From: Trifolium pratense
Lineage: Eukaryota > Streptophyta > Magnoliopsida > Fabales > Fabaceae
Length of the DNA stretch: 64,000 nt
Assembly (NCBI RefSeq): GCF_020283565.1
Contig: NC_060059.1
Location: forward strand, 31,236,838 to 31,300,837
Direction: 5' to 3'
This document shows, piece by piece, positions 22,097-34,456 of the stretch. Position 1 is the first letter of the stretch. Each line of letters starts with the position of its first letter. A program made the translations under genes and the position numbers. The notes below the pieces were generated by a model that saw nothing but the letters and a program-made list of their open reading frames with translations, made no database searches and had not been told where the DNA came from.

Positions 22097-23270
22097 ACCA
22101 CCGTCACTAATCCACATAAAGAGAGGAAAATTGAAGTGTTTATACCGATTTTTCAGAATTCTCCAAGACATAACCTTCGCCTCTTCTGCTACCTTTCCCC
22201 CAACAAATCCTTCTTGCCTAAAGACCACTGCGTTTCTTGCTTTCCAAATAACAAAGACATTTGTGAACCAAATCACCCCTAACATGTCTTTTGCTTTCTT
22301 GCTACCTACCATTAAGCCTTTCAACATTTTTAGGCCTCCAAAACCCGCTTCCAAAAATGCAATAGAGACCCCCAGTCATTTCAAGATCTCTTGCCATACA
22401 CCCGCTAACATCGGACAGTTACAGAATATATTATTAGCATTCTCCTCGCATCCACAACCACCTACGAAAAGAGAGGAAGAATTTGATTGAATTCCTCTTC
22501 TCCTAAGATTATCCTTAGTTGGAAGTTTATGCATAGATCAGACACCAAGCTAAGATAAACATTTTAGCGGGAATTAAAGGATGTTCCACACTTTATTGGC
22601 CCACTCTACTTCAATGTTGTCTTCCTCGGTTAATCGTACATACACTTCTTTAACCATATAACTCGAATCTCCCCACTGGCACTTGCCACTCTCTCCGGCC
22701 CTTCTCTCAACTACTAACACCACTCCATTACATACTTCAACTAACTCCTCTTCCCACCTAAATAGGCTTCTCCTCCAGCTTCATAAAATCTTATTTACCC
22801 CATCTACGTCCGATATAAAGATATATAATCGATGCATTCTTATATAAAGATATATAAAAAAGATGACTGAACTGAGATCTTAGATTATCTCCATCCACCT
22901 ATGGTTCCGACCAAAAGTTTGTGTTTCTTTCGTCCCCTACAACTTTCTAAGGTTCTTTGCAAACCACCCTTCACCTCCTATCTTTGAGACCCTCATCACC
23001 ATATTCAGGTCCCTCTAGTACAATGAGTTTTTTTTTTGTTGAGCCCATCCAACCTAACTTCATATCCATGAAATAAAATGGAATGCCACAAAGAGTTTGT
23101 TTCTAGTTTAAGACGCCATCCTCATTTTTCTAACAAAGCTAGGTTAAATAGTTTTTTTAGGTCTCTTAGCCCCAAGCCCCCCGATTCTTTTGGTGTACAC
23201 ACTCTCTCCCATTTTATCCGATAAAATTTTCGCGATTACTCACTCTCACCTCAAATAATTTTTTTAAGCA
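22097..23270 (-). pseudogene. LINE ORF2 C-terminal remnant
   Basis: Read on the minus strand from about 23260 it shows the post-RT region of an L1-type ORF2 (VYTKRIGGLGAKR), then FWxD-like decay. The zf-RVT segment near 22500-22400 (LRRRGIQSNSS, NNILFCNCPMLAGVW) follows, then the C-terminal WFTNVFVIWKARNAVVF and FPLFMWISDGGSA. It stops about eight codons before the usual end, where LTR-like DNA begins. Numerous stops and frameshifts. Truncated at its 5' side near 23270. Confidence 0.82.
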
Positions 23271-24540
23271 TGAATTCAATTAGAGAAATAATACCTAATG
23301 ACATCGGTTAAACATTCTATTAGGTTATAACTGAGAATTTCTATTGGAATTGTTTCCAACATAATTCATAAATATGACATCTCTTATTTTTAGAACAAAA
23401 AATACTACAATTAGTCCAATGTTACTTAATTATTAAATTATTTTGAAAATATCATTGGAACATATCACGGGTAAGTAAAATTAGTTTTTAAATAGATAAC
23501 CAATTTTTAATAGCCCATCAGCTTGCTTTTACATTTGGTTTACGTGTTAATGTGGCAATGACTATTGGACATTATATAATAGAAGACTCTTTCTCTTATT
23601 AGAAAAAAATTAGAAGACTTTCTCAAGTTGAAATCCGAGGTGTTCATCTCAAGGGTTATCTTTGGATTGCTTCAATTAGTTCCCACTATTATGGTTTCTC
23701 CAAAGTATAAAGCAAAAGAAAGGAAATAACTTTATACCTAATATAATTAATTTGTAGAATATTAGATCATTCACATATTATAAATATTTATTTGTATTTA
23801 ATTTTCTTTTATTTATAATTGTATTCTTAGCAATGATTTCCATTTTTTCTTTATCTTTTTTTGAATCAAACAATCATTTCCATTATATATGTAAATAAGC
23901 AAGTGCACAAAATGTGTTGTTCAAAGTTCATGATCATGCAAAACTAAATTTTGGAGTTATCGTGCCACTTGCTAGTTGCACAAATTAAACTACAAGACAT
24001 TTTCCTATTATTAGGACTTGTAACAATATAATTCTTCTAATTCAATTCTTTTACATTATTAGTATACAATTTTAAAAAATGAATTCTTGTACATTTATTG
24101 CGTCAAGCAAACATATTAGTAATATTTATATCCAACCATGTACGATCTAATCTTATAAAATTGGGGTGATTGATATGTCAATAAGTTGCTTGCATCAAGA
24201 AATATAATACCGCAGCTTAATTGTTGGTCACGCACTTGTTTATGTATATATTGTTAAGATCATTTTAGGATCTAGGTTCCAAACTTTATGACCACTCATC
24301 TTGCTATATATATTTTGTACATTTATTAATGTTAGCGACAAATTGTTGTTATCCTATGAGGATTTTTTTTTTTTACAAGATTGTAGGCTATAGTTCTTTC
24401 TTAGTAGGAATTTGTTAATAGAATATAGTGTAATTTTCATCTGTCTTATAAAAGCAAAATCAACATATTGTTGACTTTTCCATGAATTAGGATATACCGC
24501 TTTATTACCAACAATAAATTTGTGTGACTTAAGTAACATG
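23271..24540. other. A+T-rich spacer, no gene seen
   Basis: All frames are short. No domain or terminal repeat recognised. Confidence 0.35.
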
Positions 24541-24712
24541 TAAAAGATTTTAATGAGTTATTTTTAGGACGAATCGTTTGAGAAAAACTGAGTTTATTTT
24601 TGGCCGATACAATTTTTCAGTAGATTTTACTTATTTCGCACCCGAACTCGAGAATCTAGATTGTTGAGAGCCCTTTCTCCAAAAAACCAAAGGATTAATA
24701 AAAAAAAAAAGA
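24541..24712 (+). mobile_element. SINE, family of 8133, very degenerate
   Basis: 'Ttaatgagttatttttaggacgaatcgtttgagaaaaactgagttt' and 'gattttacttatttcgcacccgaactcgag' align with the 8133 copy's body. Box B is lost. An A-run follows. Confidence 0.45.
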
Positions 24713-25644
24713 AGATTTGAATGCGTTATAAACAAGTTGTCAAAATTTCAACTTCTATACATATAGAAAATTCAATTGAAACTAGAAAACTGTACATCTC
24801 ACATATTTTCCGATGCAAATTAGTTATCACTAAACCGCGACGAAAACTCCAAACCCATATATAGGCTATATAACATGTAACAAAACAAGCCACTTATTTC
24901 TAATAAGTGAAAATACATGCACCAAGCACATAGCTAGGTACAATAAACCGTAGTAACCTTTTTTTTTGGAGAGGATAAACCATACTAGCTAACTTTTAAT
25001 TATAGTTAAAAGTTTCATTAATGAAGTTGAAAAAGAAAAATCAACCATAATACTTAAAATATTGTTGACTTGGTCTCTAAGTTTTCATATTCCAAAAGAA
25101 AAGGCATTCAAAATATAAACTCTCGCAATCAAGTTCAATAATCTTGTAAGAAAAATATTAAGTTAAAAAATCAACTTAATTAGTGTGACCCTACGCAAGC
25201 AAAATGTTCTAATCAATGTCTAATATATTAGTACTATAGTATAAAATTACAAATGTCACTTCATTAATTATTTTGGGTTGAAAATAACCTCTCTTTTTGT
25301 TACTATTATTTTTTGTTCTTATCTTATCACCTCTCTTATTTGTTAAGATTATTATTATTCATATAATTTGATTCTTGTGGGGTGAATAATTTATGATTGG
25401 TCCACTCTTGTGTTATTAAGACCACAAGATGCAAACCCATTTTACTAATGAATGTTACTGGTTACCCAGAACTGACTCATTGAATTGTATGTGATAATGT
25501 GACAAAATTGATGACAAATTGGAGAAAGAGACTTCTTCCATGAATTGAATATTCATTATCAAGGACGATCATATTAATGTTATTCCACCCCACCTCTAAC
25601 GTAAATTAATGCTAACATATTATATTGTGAACCAAAAAACTGTT
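24713..25644. other. A+T-rich spacer, no gene seen
   Basis: Nothing recognised beyond homopolymer runs. Confidence 0.35.
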
Positions 25645-25800
25645 ATATTAGCTTAGTCCAATGGTAATTGATGTTGAACTTGGCCGCAAGGACCATGGTT
25701 CGATCCTCGAGAGGGGGTTGAAATTACTTGACGTCAGTACTCACCCCCAAATCAGATTAAATAGTCCAATGAGTCGGATACTGATAGTGAAAACAAAAAA
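25645..25800 (+). mobile_element. SINE, same family as 9786
   Basis: TAGTCCAATGGTAATTGATG (box A region), TGGTTCGATCCTCGAG (box B), 'gttgaaattacttgacgtcag', 'cagattaaatagtccaatgag' and an A-run. TTATATTA just before and after the element is a probable target duplication. Confidence 0.7.
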
Positions 25801-26839
25801 AAACTTATATTATATTAATATTATGTCTGCAGAAATAAGCTCAGATATAATTACGAAGTTTTACATTCAAATTTGAGTGAAAGTGTCATACCTGATCATT
25901 GATATTTGTCGGTTGAGTTAGGTCTTACAAATAGTTTATATTATTATTAATTTATTATTGTTATTATTTTAATTTCTCTCTTATTATATATAGATTGTTC
26001 TTCCATCATATAATAAGCCAAAACACCATTCGAAATGGTAAAAAGAGAACAAAAAAAGTTTTATGCGGAAAATCACAATTGACAAAACCACTAAACCAAT
26101 GAGGTGAAAATTTGGTTAAATGTTGCTATCTAAAATATAAGCATATAAAGATAAAAAAAAGAAAGAAAGTAAAATGTTGTTTTCATTTAAATAAATAAAT
26201 AAATAATTGATGATTAGACAAAAATGGACACTGTAAAATTTTACATACTAGTATCACTTAATGTTACCCCTATTAGGAAATTCAATACTTTAAGTTTATC
26301 TTTCATACTATTGGGTCATGAGCTAGGTATTGTTATGTGGAGTTAGTGTGGGGAAACAATACAATCAACATCAATAAAAAAAAAAGGCATAAAATTCATT
26401 AATTTAATGAATATAGGACAGCTTGCATCACTTCTTTGGGAAAATATTTATTTATATGAATGGAATCAGAAATAGGCAGAGAAATTTGTTACAAAAATTA
26501 AATTAACCTTAGGATTAGGATCATGAAGCTCTGCTTCTACATATAATGCTTGCCTTCAATGTTCTGCTGCTACAGCTATAGGATTCCTAGAAACCAGTTG
26601 TTTGATACTAGTATGATCCTATAATATAGTAGTAATTTTTTTTTAGACTGAATATTGTAAATGTAAGTATCGGAGATTTTTTCAACTGTGTTAATTTTCG
26701 GATTTTCGGATGTAAAGAGGGCTGAATTCTGAAAAAGAAAAAACTAATAATTATCTTCATAACATTAACTAAAATGAAATGACTGAGGCAGATATAGGAC
26801 ATTGTTCATTGATAATTAAAGTAGGTGCTTCTGATCGCA
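25801..26839. other. A+T-rich spacer, no gene seen
   Basis: No gene, RNA or terminal repeat recognised. A 64-codon minus-strand frame near 26608-26802 shows no domain. Confidence 0.35.
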
Positions 26840-27310
26840 CCCAGTGTTTACAAGAGCATCAACAAAAAATTGGTTTCACGGTAAACATGACACACATTGA
26901 CCTTCCAATCAATAATGATCCGTCTTTGAATATTTTGAGTTAATCTCCAACCAATAACACTCCCTATGTCGGTTTTCAAAGTGTTAAGAATACAAAACAA
27001 TTAATATACTATCCGTTCTCCCAAAATCCGTCTCACTAGCAAGATGCAACCCCTCTAAAACAATCCACAACTTCGCAATGTAACCGTTGCACCACCCTAG
27101 ATTCTTAGAAAACCACCAAACTAGTTACCATCCAAATGTTAGATTAAACGATCACACTTCGCCTTATGCTCGCCTTTGTTAGCACAATTCATACCAGACA
27201 AACCCATCTCTCCTCAGGCCGCCACAGATGCTAAGGTCTACCAACAATCGTCACTAAAACTCGCTTTATTTCTTCGCTTCCACATGAAATGCCAACTAGC
27301 AGCCCACACA
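26840..27310 (-). pseudogene. RNase H-like domain remnant (LINE-associated)
   Basis: Minus-strand reading gives the pattern of the plant RNase H-like domain found at the end of many LINE ORF2s and as stand-alone copies. It has NSRGWCNGYIAKLW and IVLEGLHLASETDFGRTDS, and near 26880 VCHVYR and ADALVN-like text. Several stops and frame changes break it, so it is a decayed fragment with no upstream RT nearby. Confidence 0.6.
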
Positions 27311-28557
27311 CTCGACCACTTTAATTTGACTTCCATTAATTAGTTTTTTTAAAATGTATTAGTTGTTTTATTATCTGCCTATCTTTAATTATTTTACTTT
27401 TTTTTTTTGTATAATTATTTTACATATTTATGCTACCAACAATAAATACTATAACAAGAACATAAATTAAGCGATTGAACTTAAATAACTAATGACCTTC
27501 AACTTAAAAACAAATTATTAAGGATAACCGGAGCTCAAATTCAAGTTAGAACAATCTTTTATCAAACTTTAATATATTATCAGAGTATCATTCTCTAAAA
27601 ATTGGATAATTAAGATAAAACATACTTGTAAAATATTATCTTTATTAACAAATTTAAGATCACATTTCAAATCAACTTTTGTAATTTTCATGATTTAATC
27701 AAAGAGGTCATATATTTTTTTAAAAAAGTCTTAGAAAATAAAAGGTTTTTCACTTTTGAATTTTGATTCCTTTACACATTTTGTACAAGAGTCTCTTTCT
27801 GTGTGCTATAGTGGTAGTGCAACCCTAGTAATTGTCTCAATGCCTTTAAACATGTTTGCCATAATGAAATAAGCACTATCTTGATATTATCATTTTCATA
27901 GTTTAGGACCATTTTCCTTTTTTGAATCCATTGTGATTATATAGAATCTATTTTCAGCTACAAAGAATATGCCAAAGAAGGAGTCATGTCACTTTTTTTT
28001 TTTGGTACAGAATTACTCTCCAGCTCTTATTATGTTTATGTTGTTTAGTTGCCTTTTCAGGCACACTGGCAGTGTAGCCAGTGCTAATGGGATTTCATTG
28101 TTTACAAAGGTTAAGTGCCCCACACATTCAAATATTAATTAAATTAAACCATATTTAATTAATAATTCTCAATTTGTTAAGCTTCTAATTTGTCACAAGT
28201 TAGACCTTATCTTATAAAATGGATATTCTTTAATTTGTTTTCTATTAATTAACATTATACAACCCTTGATTTGCATAAAAATAAAAAATCGTGCAACTCT
28301 TGAAATGATAAAGAGATAAAAATTGGCAGATATAAGTTGATCTCGTTAATAATTATTCTGCTCGTATTCTATAAAAATATGAGTTTGAATTTCATTATCG
28401 ATGTGAAGATCTCGTAGATAAATAATAAAATATAATTTATTACATAAAATCTCTTAGATTATTAATACTTTAAAATTGTCCACATATTAAAAATCTTTAG
28501 TAATATTAGTAGTCGATCTATAAATCTTCTAATTGATTAGTCTAAAAAATTGTTTGT
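27311..28557. other. A+T-rich spacer, no gene seen
   Basis: Nothing recognised. A possible SINE-like trace near 28320-28440 is too weak to call. Confidence 0.35.
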
Positions 28558-28680
28558 TACTCCCTCCGGATACAATTATAAGCAAAATTCATTTTTTAGG
28601 TTCATTGAAAAAATAATGTATTTAGTCAATAATATAGACCAAATATAAACTAATGTGATTATCTTGGGAAAAAAATAAAC
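28558..28680. mobile_element. Stowaway-like MITE, one end only
   Basis: TTACTCCCTCCGGATACAATTATAAG begins a typical left half including 'gtatttagtcaataatatagacc'. The right half is replaced by a short duplication ('taaactaatgtgattat' twice near 28645-28690). Confidence 0.6.
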
Positions 28681-28894
28681 TAATGTGATTAATAATGTTG
28701 AAATTCAGGTCTTAAAAGAAACAACTGAATTTTGGATTTTATTATAAAATTTAGATAGATACCATAAAGATCAAAATGACAATTTTCTACAAATTCAAAG
28801 ACTAAATTGATAAGCTTAATAAAAGAGACCAATTGTCTGATTGAATTAATTTATATTCGAGCTTACGTAAAAAAGAAACATTATTCGAACTAGG

Positions 28895-29280
28895 CTGCTC
28901 TTCCAGTCTTGATGGTGGTTGCGAGCTGTAAACACAGCGGGAAATGATACATACAAAAATGTTAACATTCTAATGCTTAAGTCAGTAACGACTCAATATA
29001 AGTGTGTATGAATTGAGTAAAATATGTGTACCTTGAGAGTGAGTATTTAGGCATATATATGTAGGCGTGGGCATGAAAATATGCTCAACAGTCTTGTAGG
29101 CCCCTTTACGTGAGTGGAATTGAGGACAATACATCCATGCAAATGTCATTTATCCGTTAAGGATGATACAATATAGGGAGTGATGAGTCTCTAAATGAAT
29201 ATGAATGAATCATATTGGACCTCAATATATATTGGCCCTTGAGTGGTATGAATCGGTCCAAAGTTTGTCAAGGTAGTTTA
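28895..29280 (-). repeat. Ty3/gypsy LTR 3'-part fragment, homologous to 19640-20060
   Basis: On the minus strand it reads 'cttgacaaactttggacc', 'gactcatcactccctatattg', 'tccttaacggataaatgac', 'cacgcctacatat', 'cactctcaaggtacac', 'ttgagtcgttactgactt', then a TTTTGTATGTATC and 'ttacagctcgcaacc' end. The same series occurs in the same order at 19640-20060 on the plus strand. No coding part remains here. Confidence 0.65.
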
Positions 29281-30649
29281 CAAAAAAAACTATTTATAAA
29301 GATAAAATTTAAAGGCATCCAATCAGACTCTAAATTTGTAATTTATTCTACAATGTAAATAAGAAAAGAAAAAAAGTGAAGTGGAAAATATATCTACTTA
29401 GAGGGAAGCTTAGGGTAAGAAAATTGACTATGACCTTAAGGCTTAGACCAATTAATAATTGACTAATTGTACATGAAATTACTACTACTATCTCTTGAGA
29501 TGAAATATGGTTGAAACTATGCTTAAAAGGTATTGGTTCAGTTATCTCTATCAGATAACGCTATGTTATGTGAGTTGGTTGAGCCAATTATTCAACATTA
29601 AACTGACATTGAAGTAAAGTTCTAGATGGATTTGAATTTCCTTAAAAAGACCACTAATTGGGTGAGAAGAAATTTCTAACTTATTTTATTTATTTATTTG
29701 ATTGAAGGGGATTTTTTTTATTTTTTTTATAAGAGATTGAAAGGGATTTTTACAAAGACATTGGAATCAACCCTTTATAATATGTTCTCATCGTTGTTGA
29801 ACAGGTGGAGATTGAAATTTAAATTAATTATTTTTATTATTATTATTTTATCCTTCCATATATGTGTGGTTGAACCTCCTCCTCACATTCATTTAGTAAA
29901 ATAAAATAATAACAAAATAAAGCCCCACAATCTTATATTATTTTATTTCCTAGCTAGCACTTTAATTATGTAAGAACAATATTGGTATGTAATACCAACA
30001 AAAAAACTAAGATATTGGGTTGTAAAATTGAGAAGCTAATTCATACACTTTATAGTTTCATGGGATAATAAAATAAATTTGGAAATATGGAAAAAAATTC
30101 CCATGTTTTGATCCCTAGCAATTTAAGATGAATTTTTGTAGTTGATTATCTTGTAGAAAAGAATTTCCGGATTTTGTTTCTTTCAAATCATGGAGTCAAG
30201 GATAGAGTTTAATAAACATTTGAGTCATAATTTAATTGGTTCAATAGTTTAAACCAAAGTTCAACCATAATTCAACTATAGTTCAATTGCGATTCAATAA
30301 AGTTCAACCCAAATTAATCTCTTCATTTAATTGACCAACTAGTTGGTTCAACACCAATTTTTAAAACATCGGCTTCAATTTTAACTTCAATTTTTTTTTT
30401 AATTATAAGATTATTATCTTTACTACAATTAATACCCTACCATACCATCACACTTACAAAGTCTAAATAACAAGTATAGATGAGAACAAAGAAATTCATA
30501 TCTTGGCGCGGGTCTTTTCTAACCTAATCAAAATTTTGAATTTAATTTCTGGTTTGAGCACGTAGTAGTATTAAAACTCTTAAAAGAGAATTTGACATTC
30601 ATTTTAGTCTCATAAAATTCAAATGATTAGTTTTTAAGCATAGAAGATA
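29281..30649. other. A+T-rich spacer, no gene seen
   Basis: Near 30235-30355 a set of short 'gttcaa'/'ttcaact' repeats resembles internal parts of plant DNA transposons. No element boundaries found. Confidence 0.35.
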
Positions 30650-30741
30650 CTTCCTTCGGTCCTTAATATAAGAAAACTTTTACTTTTTAGATGCATTGAA
30701 ACATTGATGTATCTAGACCATATATTAAGGATCAGATGAAG
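30650..30741. mobile_element. Short Stowaway MITE, 92 bp, TA duplication
   Basis: CTTCCTTCGGTCCTTAATAT and the inverted end 'atattaaggatcagatgaag' are flanked by TA at 30648-30649 and 30742-30743. It is an internally shortened copy. Confidence 0.75.
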
Positions 30742-31045
30742 TATTCAGTTTTCGCCAAATAAAAAAAACTCACATCTCCTTTTATAATAGGCAAAACTCA
30801 TTATGAGGAATTATTAACAACAAAAATTTAGGGATATGTATGAAGAAACATTGAAAGTTAGTAACAACTAATGTGTCACAAGATCGACAAGGAGGGTCAA
30901 GGAAAGTGCCTTTTGCAAAAATAGCAATCAACACTACATGCTTGAAAAAACACAAGTTATTATATTATATTAGTATAACTAGAGGGCCCATAATAGAAGC
31001 TAGTAGTTGATAAGGGTGGATCATATATCATGATTAATAAGAAAA

Positions 31046-31220
31046 GGAAAATGCTAACTAGTGCTCCTGGGATACTGGTTAAGGAGCTAAATAAAGTATG
31101 AATATATTGGAAATTGTGTAATCTACTTTTTATAAGTATAAAAAATGCTCTTTTCAATGCAAAAATTACTCCTTTTAATATCCTTAACTAGTGCCCCGGG
31201 AACACTGGTTAGCATAACCC
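31046..31220. mobile_element. Mutator-like MITE, 175 bp, exact 9-bp target duplication
   Basis: Left end GGAAAATGCTAACTAGTGCT; the right end inverted reads GGGTTATGCTAACCAGTGTT. The TIRs match for about 38 bp including a TGGTTAAGGA inner edge. ATAAGAAAA is repeated exactly at 31037-31045 and 31221-31229. No coding capacity. Confidence 0.85.
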
Positions 31221-31619
31221 ATAAGAAAAATAGCTAATATATTGTATGATTTGAAGACATTGTATTTAGCAATATAAAGATTAGCAAATGCTAATTATTG
31301 GCCCATTGCAAAAAAGTTATTTCTTATGTTTCTCTCATTAATTCTCCAAATTAGTAGCTGTCAGGACAGTTATCCTAAGAAAATGATGGATAGCAACAAG
31401 AAATTTCTATTATGTGAATTTTAAGACCCCATAGACCCTTTAAAGCAATGTGTATTATGACATTGACATTTACATAGGTAATAATTCAAAAAATTAATTA
31501 ATTGTGTATTTGTACTGGAATTTTAACAAAAATTATATTTTAAAATTTCAACGAGTTATCGAACTATTGTAACTTTATCGAACACAAGATAATTATAAAG
31601 GTAATTCTCCTCATGAATT
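31221..31619. other. A+T-rich spacer, no gene seen
   Basis: Nothing recognised. Confidence 0.35.
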
Positions 31620-31790
31620 GTAGAAATTTTTTCCCTCCACCAATTTAATCTGGTTAATTTGTTTGAGAGTTAGTTCTAACATAAAATGATTTCAATCTTC
31701 TCTTAATCATAATAGCACCTAAATTCTAAAATTCTGGTTACTAAGAGAATGCATTAATAGTTTTGAGAGTATAATTTCACTCAGTAAAAA
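31620..31790 (-). mobile_element. SINE, family of 9786, degenerate
   Basis: 'Ccaatttaatctggttaatttg', 'gttagttctaacataaaatg' and 'cttctcttaatcataatagc' follow the order of the minus-strand copies at 14420-14702. Box B is unrecognisable. Confidence 0.45.
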
Positions 31791-31968
31791 TATTGATTGT
31801 AAGGTTGAAAAAAATGCATTAATAAGGTTGAAAAACTAAGGACCTACCATAAAAATTTAGAGGAATAAATATGATGAATTGCAAATTTATGGCCATATAA
31901 GAGAAAGCCTAAGGAGCCAGAGTGGTGTGGTAACATTTTGTCACATTGCTCAATTTATTTTATTAAAA

Positions 31969-32839
31969 GGCTTAAATATGTTAATAGTTCCTGTAATTGT
32001 AACAAATTTTGGTATTAATCCCTGCAATTATTTTTGTTTGGTTCAAGTCCCTGCAGTTTGTAAAAAATTTGCTTTAAGTCCCTGCTTTGAGTGTGACGTT
32101 AAAAAAAACGTTAAAATTAATGGAGTGCACGTGGCCCAATTATTTCACGCCACGTGGCACAGTAAAAGTTAATATTTTTTTGCTATTCCCCTTTTTCCTG
32201 ACCGGGAATACGGCGACGCAACAGAAGAAGCATAAGAGAAGCTTGCTTGAATTATGACTTTAGGAGGAGCTTGCTTGAATTTATAATTCTAGTTCTCACA
32301 AAATGAATTTAGTTAAGAGATCCAATTAGTATCAGATGAGTCCTGAATTATAGCTAGTGCCACCGTTATAAAACCTCCTGCTGGCGACTTCGCCGTCGCG
32401 TTCCATTCGCTGCAGAAGAACCCGTCGGGAATTTGGATCAACGATGAGGAAGACATTGCGGGGTGGGGATGATGAAGGTTTTGGAGAGAAGAAGATGGAG
32501 GGTGAATGTTTTGGAAAGAAGATGAAGGTTGAAGGTTCAGGAATGAAGAAGATATTGATATTTGTTTTTCTTCATTTCCATTTTTTTTTACACAATAATA
32601 AAACAAATTTTGAAAAAAGGAAATAGCAAAAAAAATTAACTTTTACTGTGCCATGTGGCATGAAATAATTGGGACACGTGGCACTCTAATAGTTTTAACT
32701 TTTTTTTAACGACACACTCACGGCAGGGACTTAAAGCAAATTTTTTACAAACTGCAGGGACTTGAACCAAACAAAAATAATTGCAGGGACTAATACCAAA
32801 ATTTGTTACAATTAGAGGGACTATTAACATATTTAAGCC
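31969..32839. mobile_element. Mutator-like element, 871 bp, exact 9-bp target duplication
   Basis: It starts GGCTTAAATATGTTAATAG and ends CTATTAACATATTTAAGCC, with exact TTATTAAAA at 31960-31968 and 32840-32848. Arms of about 200 bp carry mirrored 'tgcaattatttttgtttgg', 'ctgcagtttgtaaaaaattt' and 'ccacgtggca'. The core (about 32200-32620) is not mirrored, is richer in G+C ('tggcgacttcgccgtcgcg') and may be captured host DNA. No transposase. The arms' 'cacgtggc' motifs are G-box-like. Confidence 0.9.
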
Positions 32840-32879
32840 TTATTAAAATTATATGATATTTTATAATTGATCAATTGAT

Positions 32880-33065
32880 TTTTTAGTAAAAATGCGAGTA
32901 ACGGGTACGAGTATGAGTATCTAGGTACCCATAAGGTATGAGGACGGGGGCAAAAATTGTTACCCACACGGATATGAGGATAGATACAAGTATTTTTTCA
33001 ATCCGCAAATATAAGAATGGGTACTATAGTACCCTACCCATACCCTACCCATTTTCATCCTAATT
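32880..33065. repeat. Fragment of a hAT-like element ('gggtacccta' repeats)
   Basis: Runs such as 'acgggtacgagtatgagtatc' and 'ggtactatagtaccctaccc…ttttcatcc' are typical of subterminal parts of plant hAT elements. Only one end is recognisable, so the assignment is weak. Confidence 0.35.
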
Positions 33066-33424
33066 TTGTGGTCTTTGAACTCATAGAACTCTACCTTACA
33101 CACTGGCTCTACAATGCCTAGTTGGCTATCTATTTTGTCATTTAGTGAGTAACTATAGACGTGGTGTCTGCTTTAACCTCAATCATTTACTAGAGAATAT
33201 TTCAGAATGCATAGTCCAAAACAATTCAAATACATAGTAGTAGTAATTTTACTAACCCTTTTAATCAGAGGTACAATATAGTAAAGTATAACATCATTAA
33301 ACAAAGTTTGCCATATTAACAATTAATGATAAAATACAAATGGAAGCAACTAGATGATAAACTAAAGGAAATTGTGCTAAGTTTAATTTATACTATAAAA
33401 CCTAGTATTACCTTAAAACATGCT

Positions 33425-33525
33425 AAAATCATTTTTTTTAATCGGTATCCAGTCATAGGATCGACTAATTAGAGGGGACCAATCTCACCGTCCACTTACA
33501 GTGTCCCATTTAAAGTCAATTTTTT
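33425..33525 (-). mobile_element. SINE tail fragment
   Basis: Reverse complement reads 'tctaattagtcgatcctatgactggataccgatt' plus an A-run, matching in order the last third of the 25645-type SINE. Confidence 0.4.
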
Positions 33526-34456
33526 TGGTCTATATGAATTAAACTACCAAAATTGACACCGAACTTGAAAACTTGAGAGAAACACCCTCCAATGATCCAA
33601 ACTAACACCACTTAATCAATTTATTAAGGAAAAAGTAACACAAGACGTAGGTCCTCTATGATCAAGTTCTTAGCAAAAACCTTAGATTTCTAGGTGGGGA
33701 TTTCTTGAATTTTTTGAACCACAAGTTTGTTGGTTTGGCTATGTAGCCATAAAGTTAGTTGTAAATGTCCATTTTCCCTTTTTCTTTTTTTCATGGAAAC
33801 TCAAACCAAACTACTTAATTTTATGTTTAGTATTATGGTGGATATTTCAAACTACACTAGGTAACTTATGTAGGAGATACTAAACGTTATACCAAACATA
33901 CATTATATTATACTAACAAATTGTTTAATTGTATATATTATTTTAAACATGAAATTTAATAGGTGAAATTTTTTATGACTTGGTTGTCCATTCTTTTGAC
34001 AAATAATGAAAACATCTAGGACACCATAGAAATTAAATATCTTATATTAAAAATGATTTTTTATCACATATACTATATGATTTATGTTGTTTATTTTTTT
34101 TATTTATAAATATAGATGTGGAGTATATGATTTTAAAGGTCGGTATTCTCAAAAAAGTATGCTTATAGACAAAAGGTGTCCACATCCATGATTCAACTTC
34201 AATTGGAAAAATAATGATATCTTATTCAATTCAATTATAATCAATCAAACAGTTGAGGAAACATAAGGTCCACATCCATGATCCCACTTCATTATTAGTA
34301 TGGTAGGATTATTCCATAAATAAATAGTCTGGTAAGATAAATCATCTAGTCTAGTCTAGTCTTGAATTTTCATTGTTTAAAAGAAGTGGATCATGAGGGA
34401 TTGGAGGCTGAATATATTTTGATGTTTTTTCTCCGGATTCAAGGGTTTTCTTTATA
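33526..34456. other. A+T-rich spacer, no gene seen
   Basis: Short duplication of 'tccacatccatgat' near 34180 and 34270. Otherwise nothing. Confidence 0.35.
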
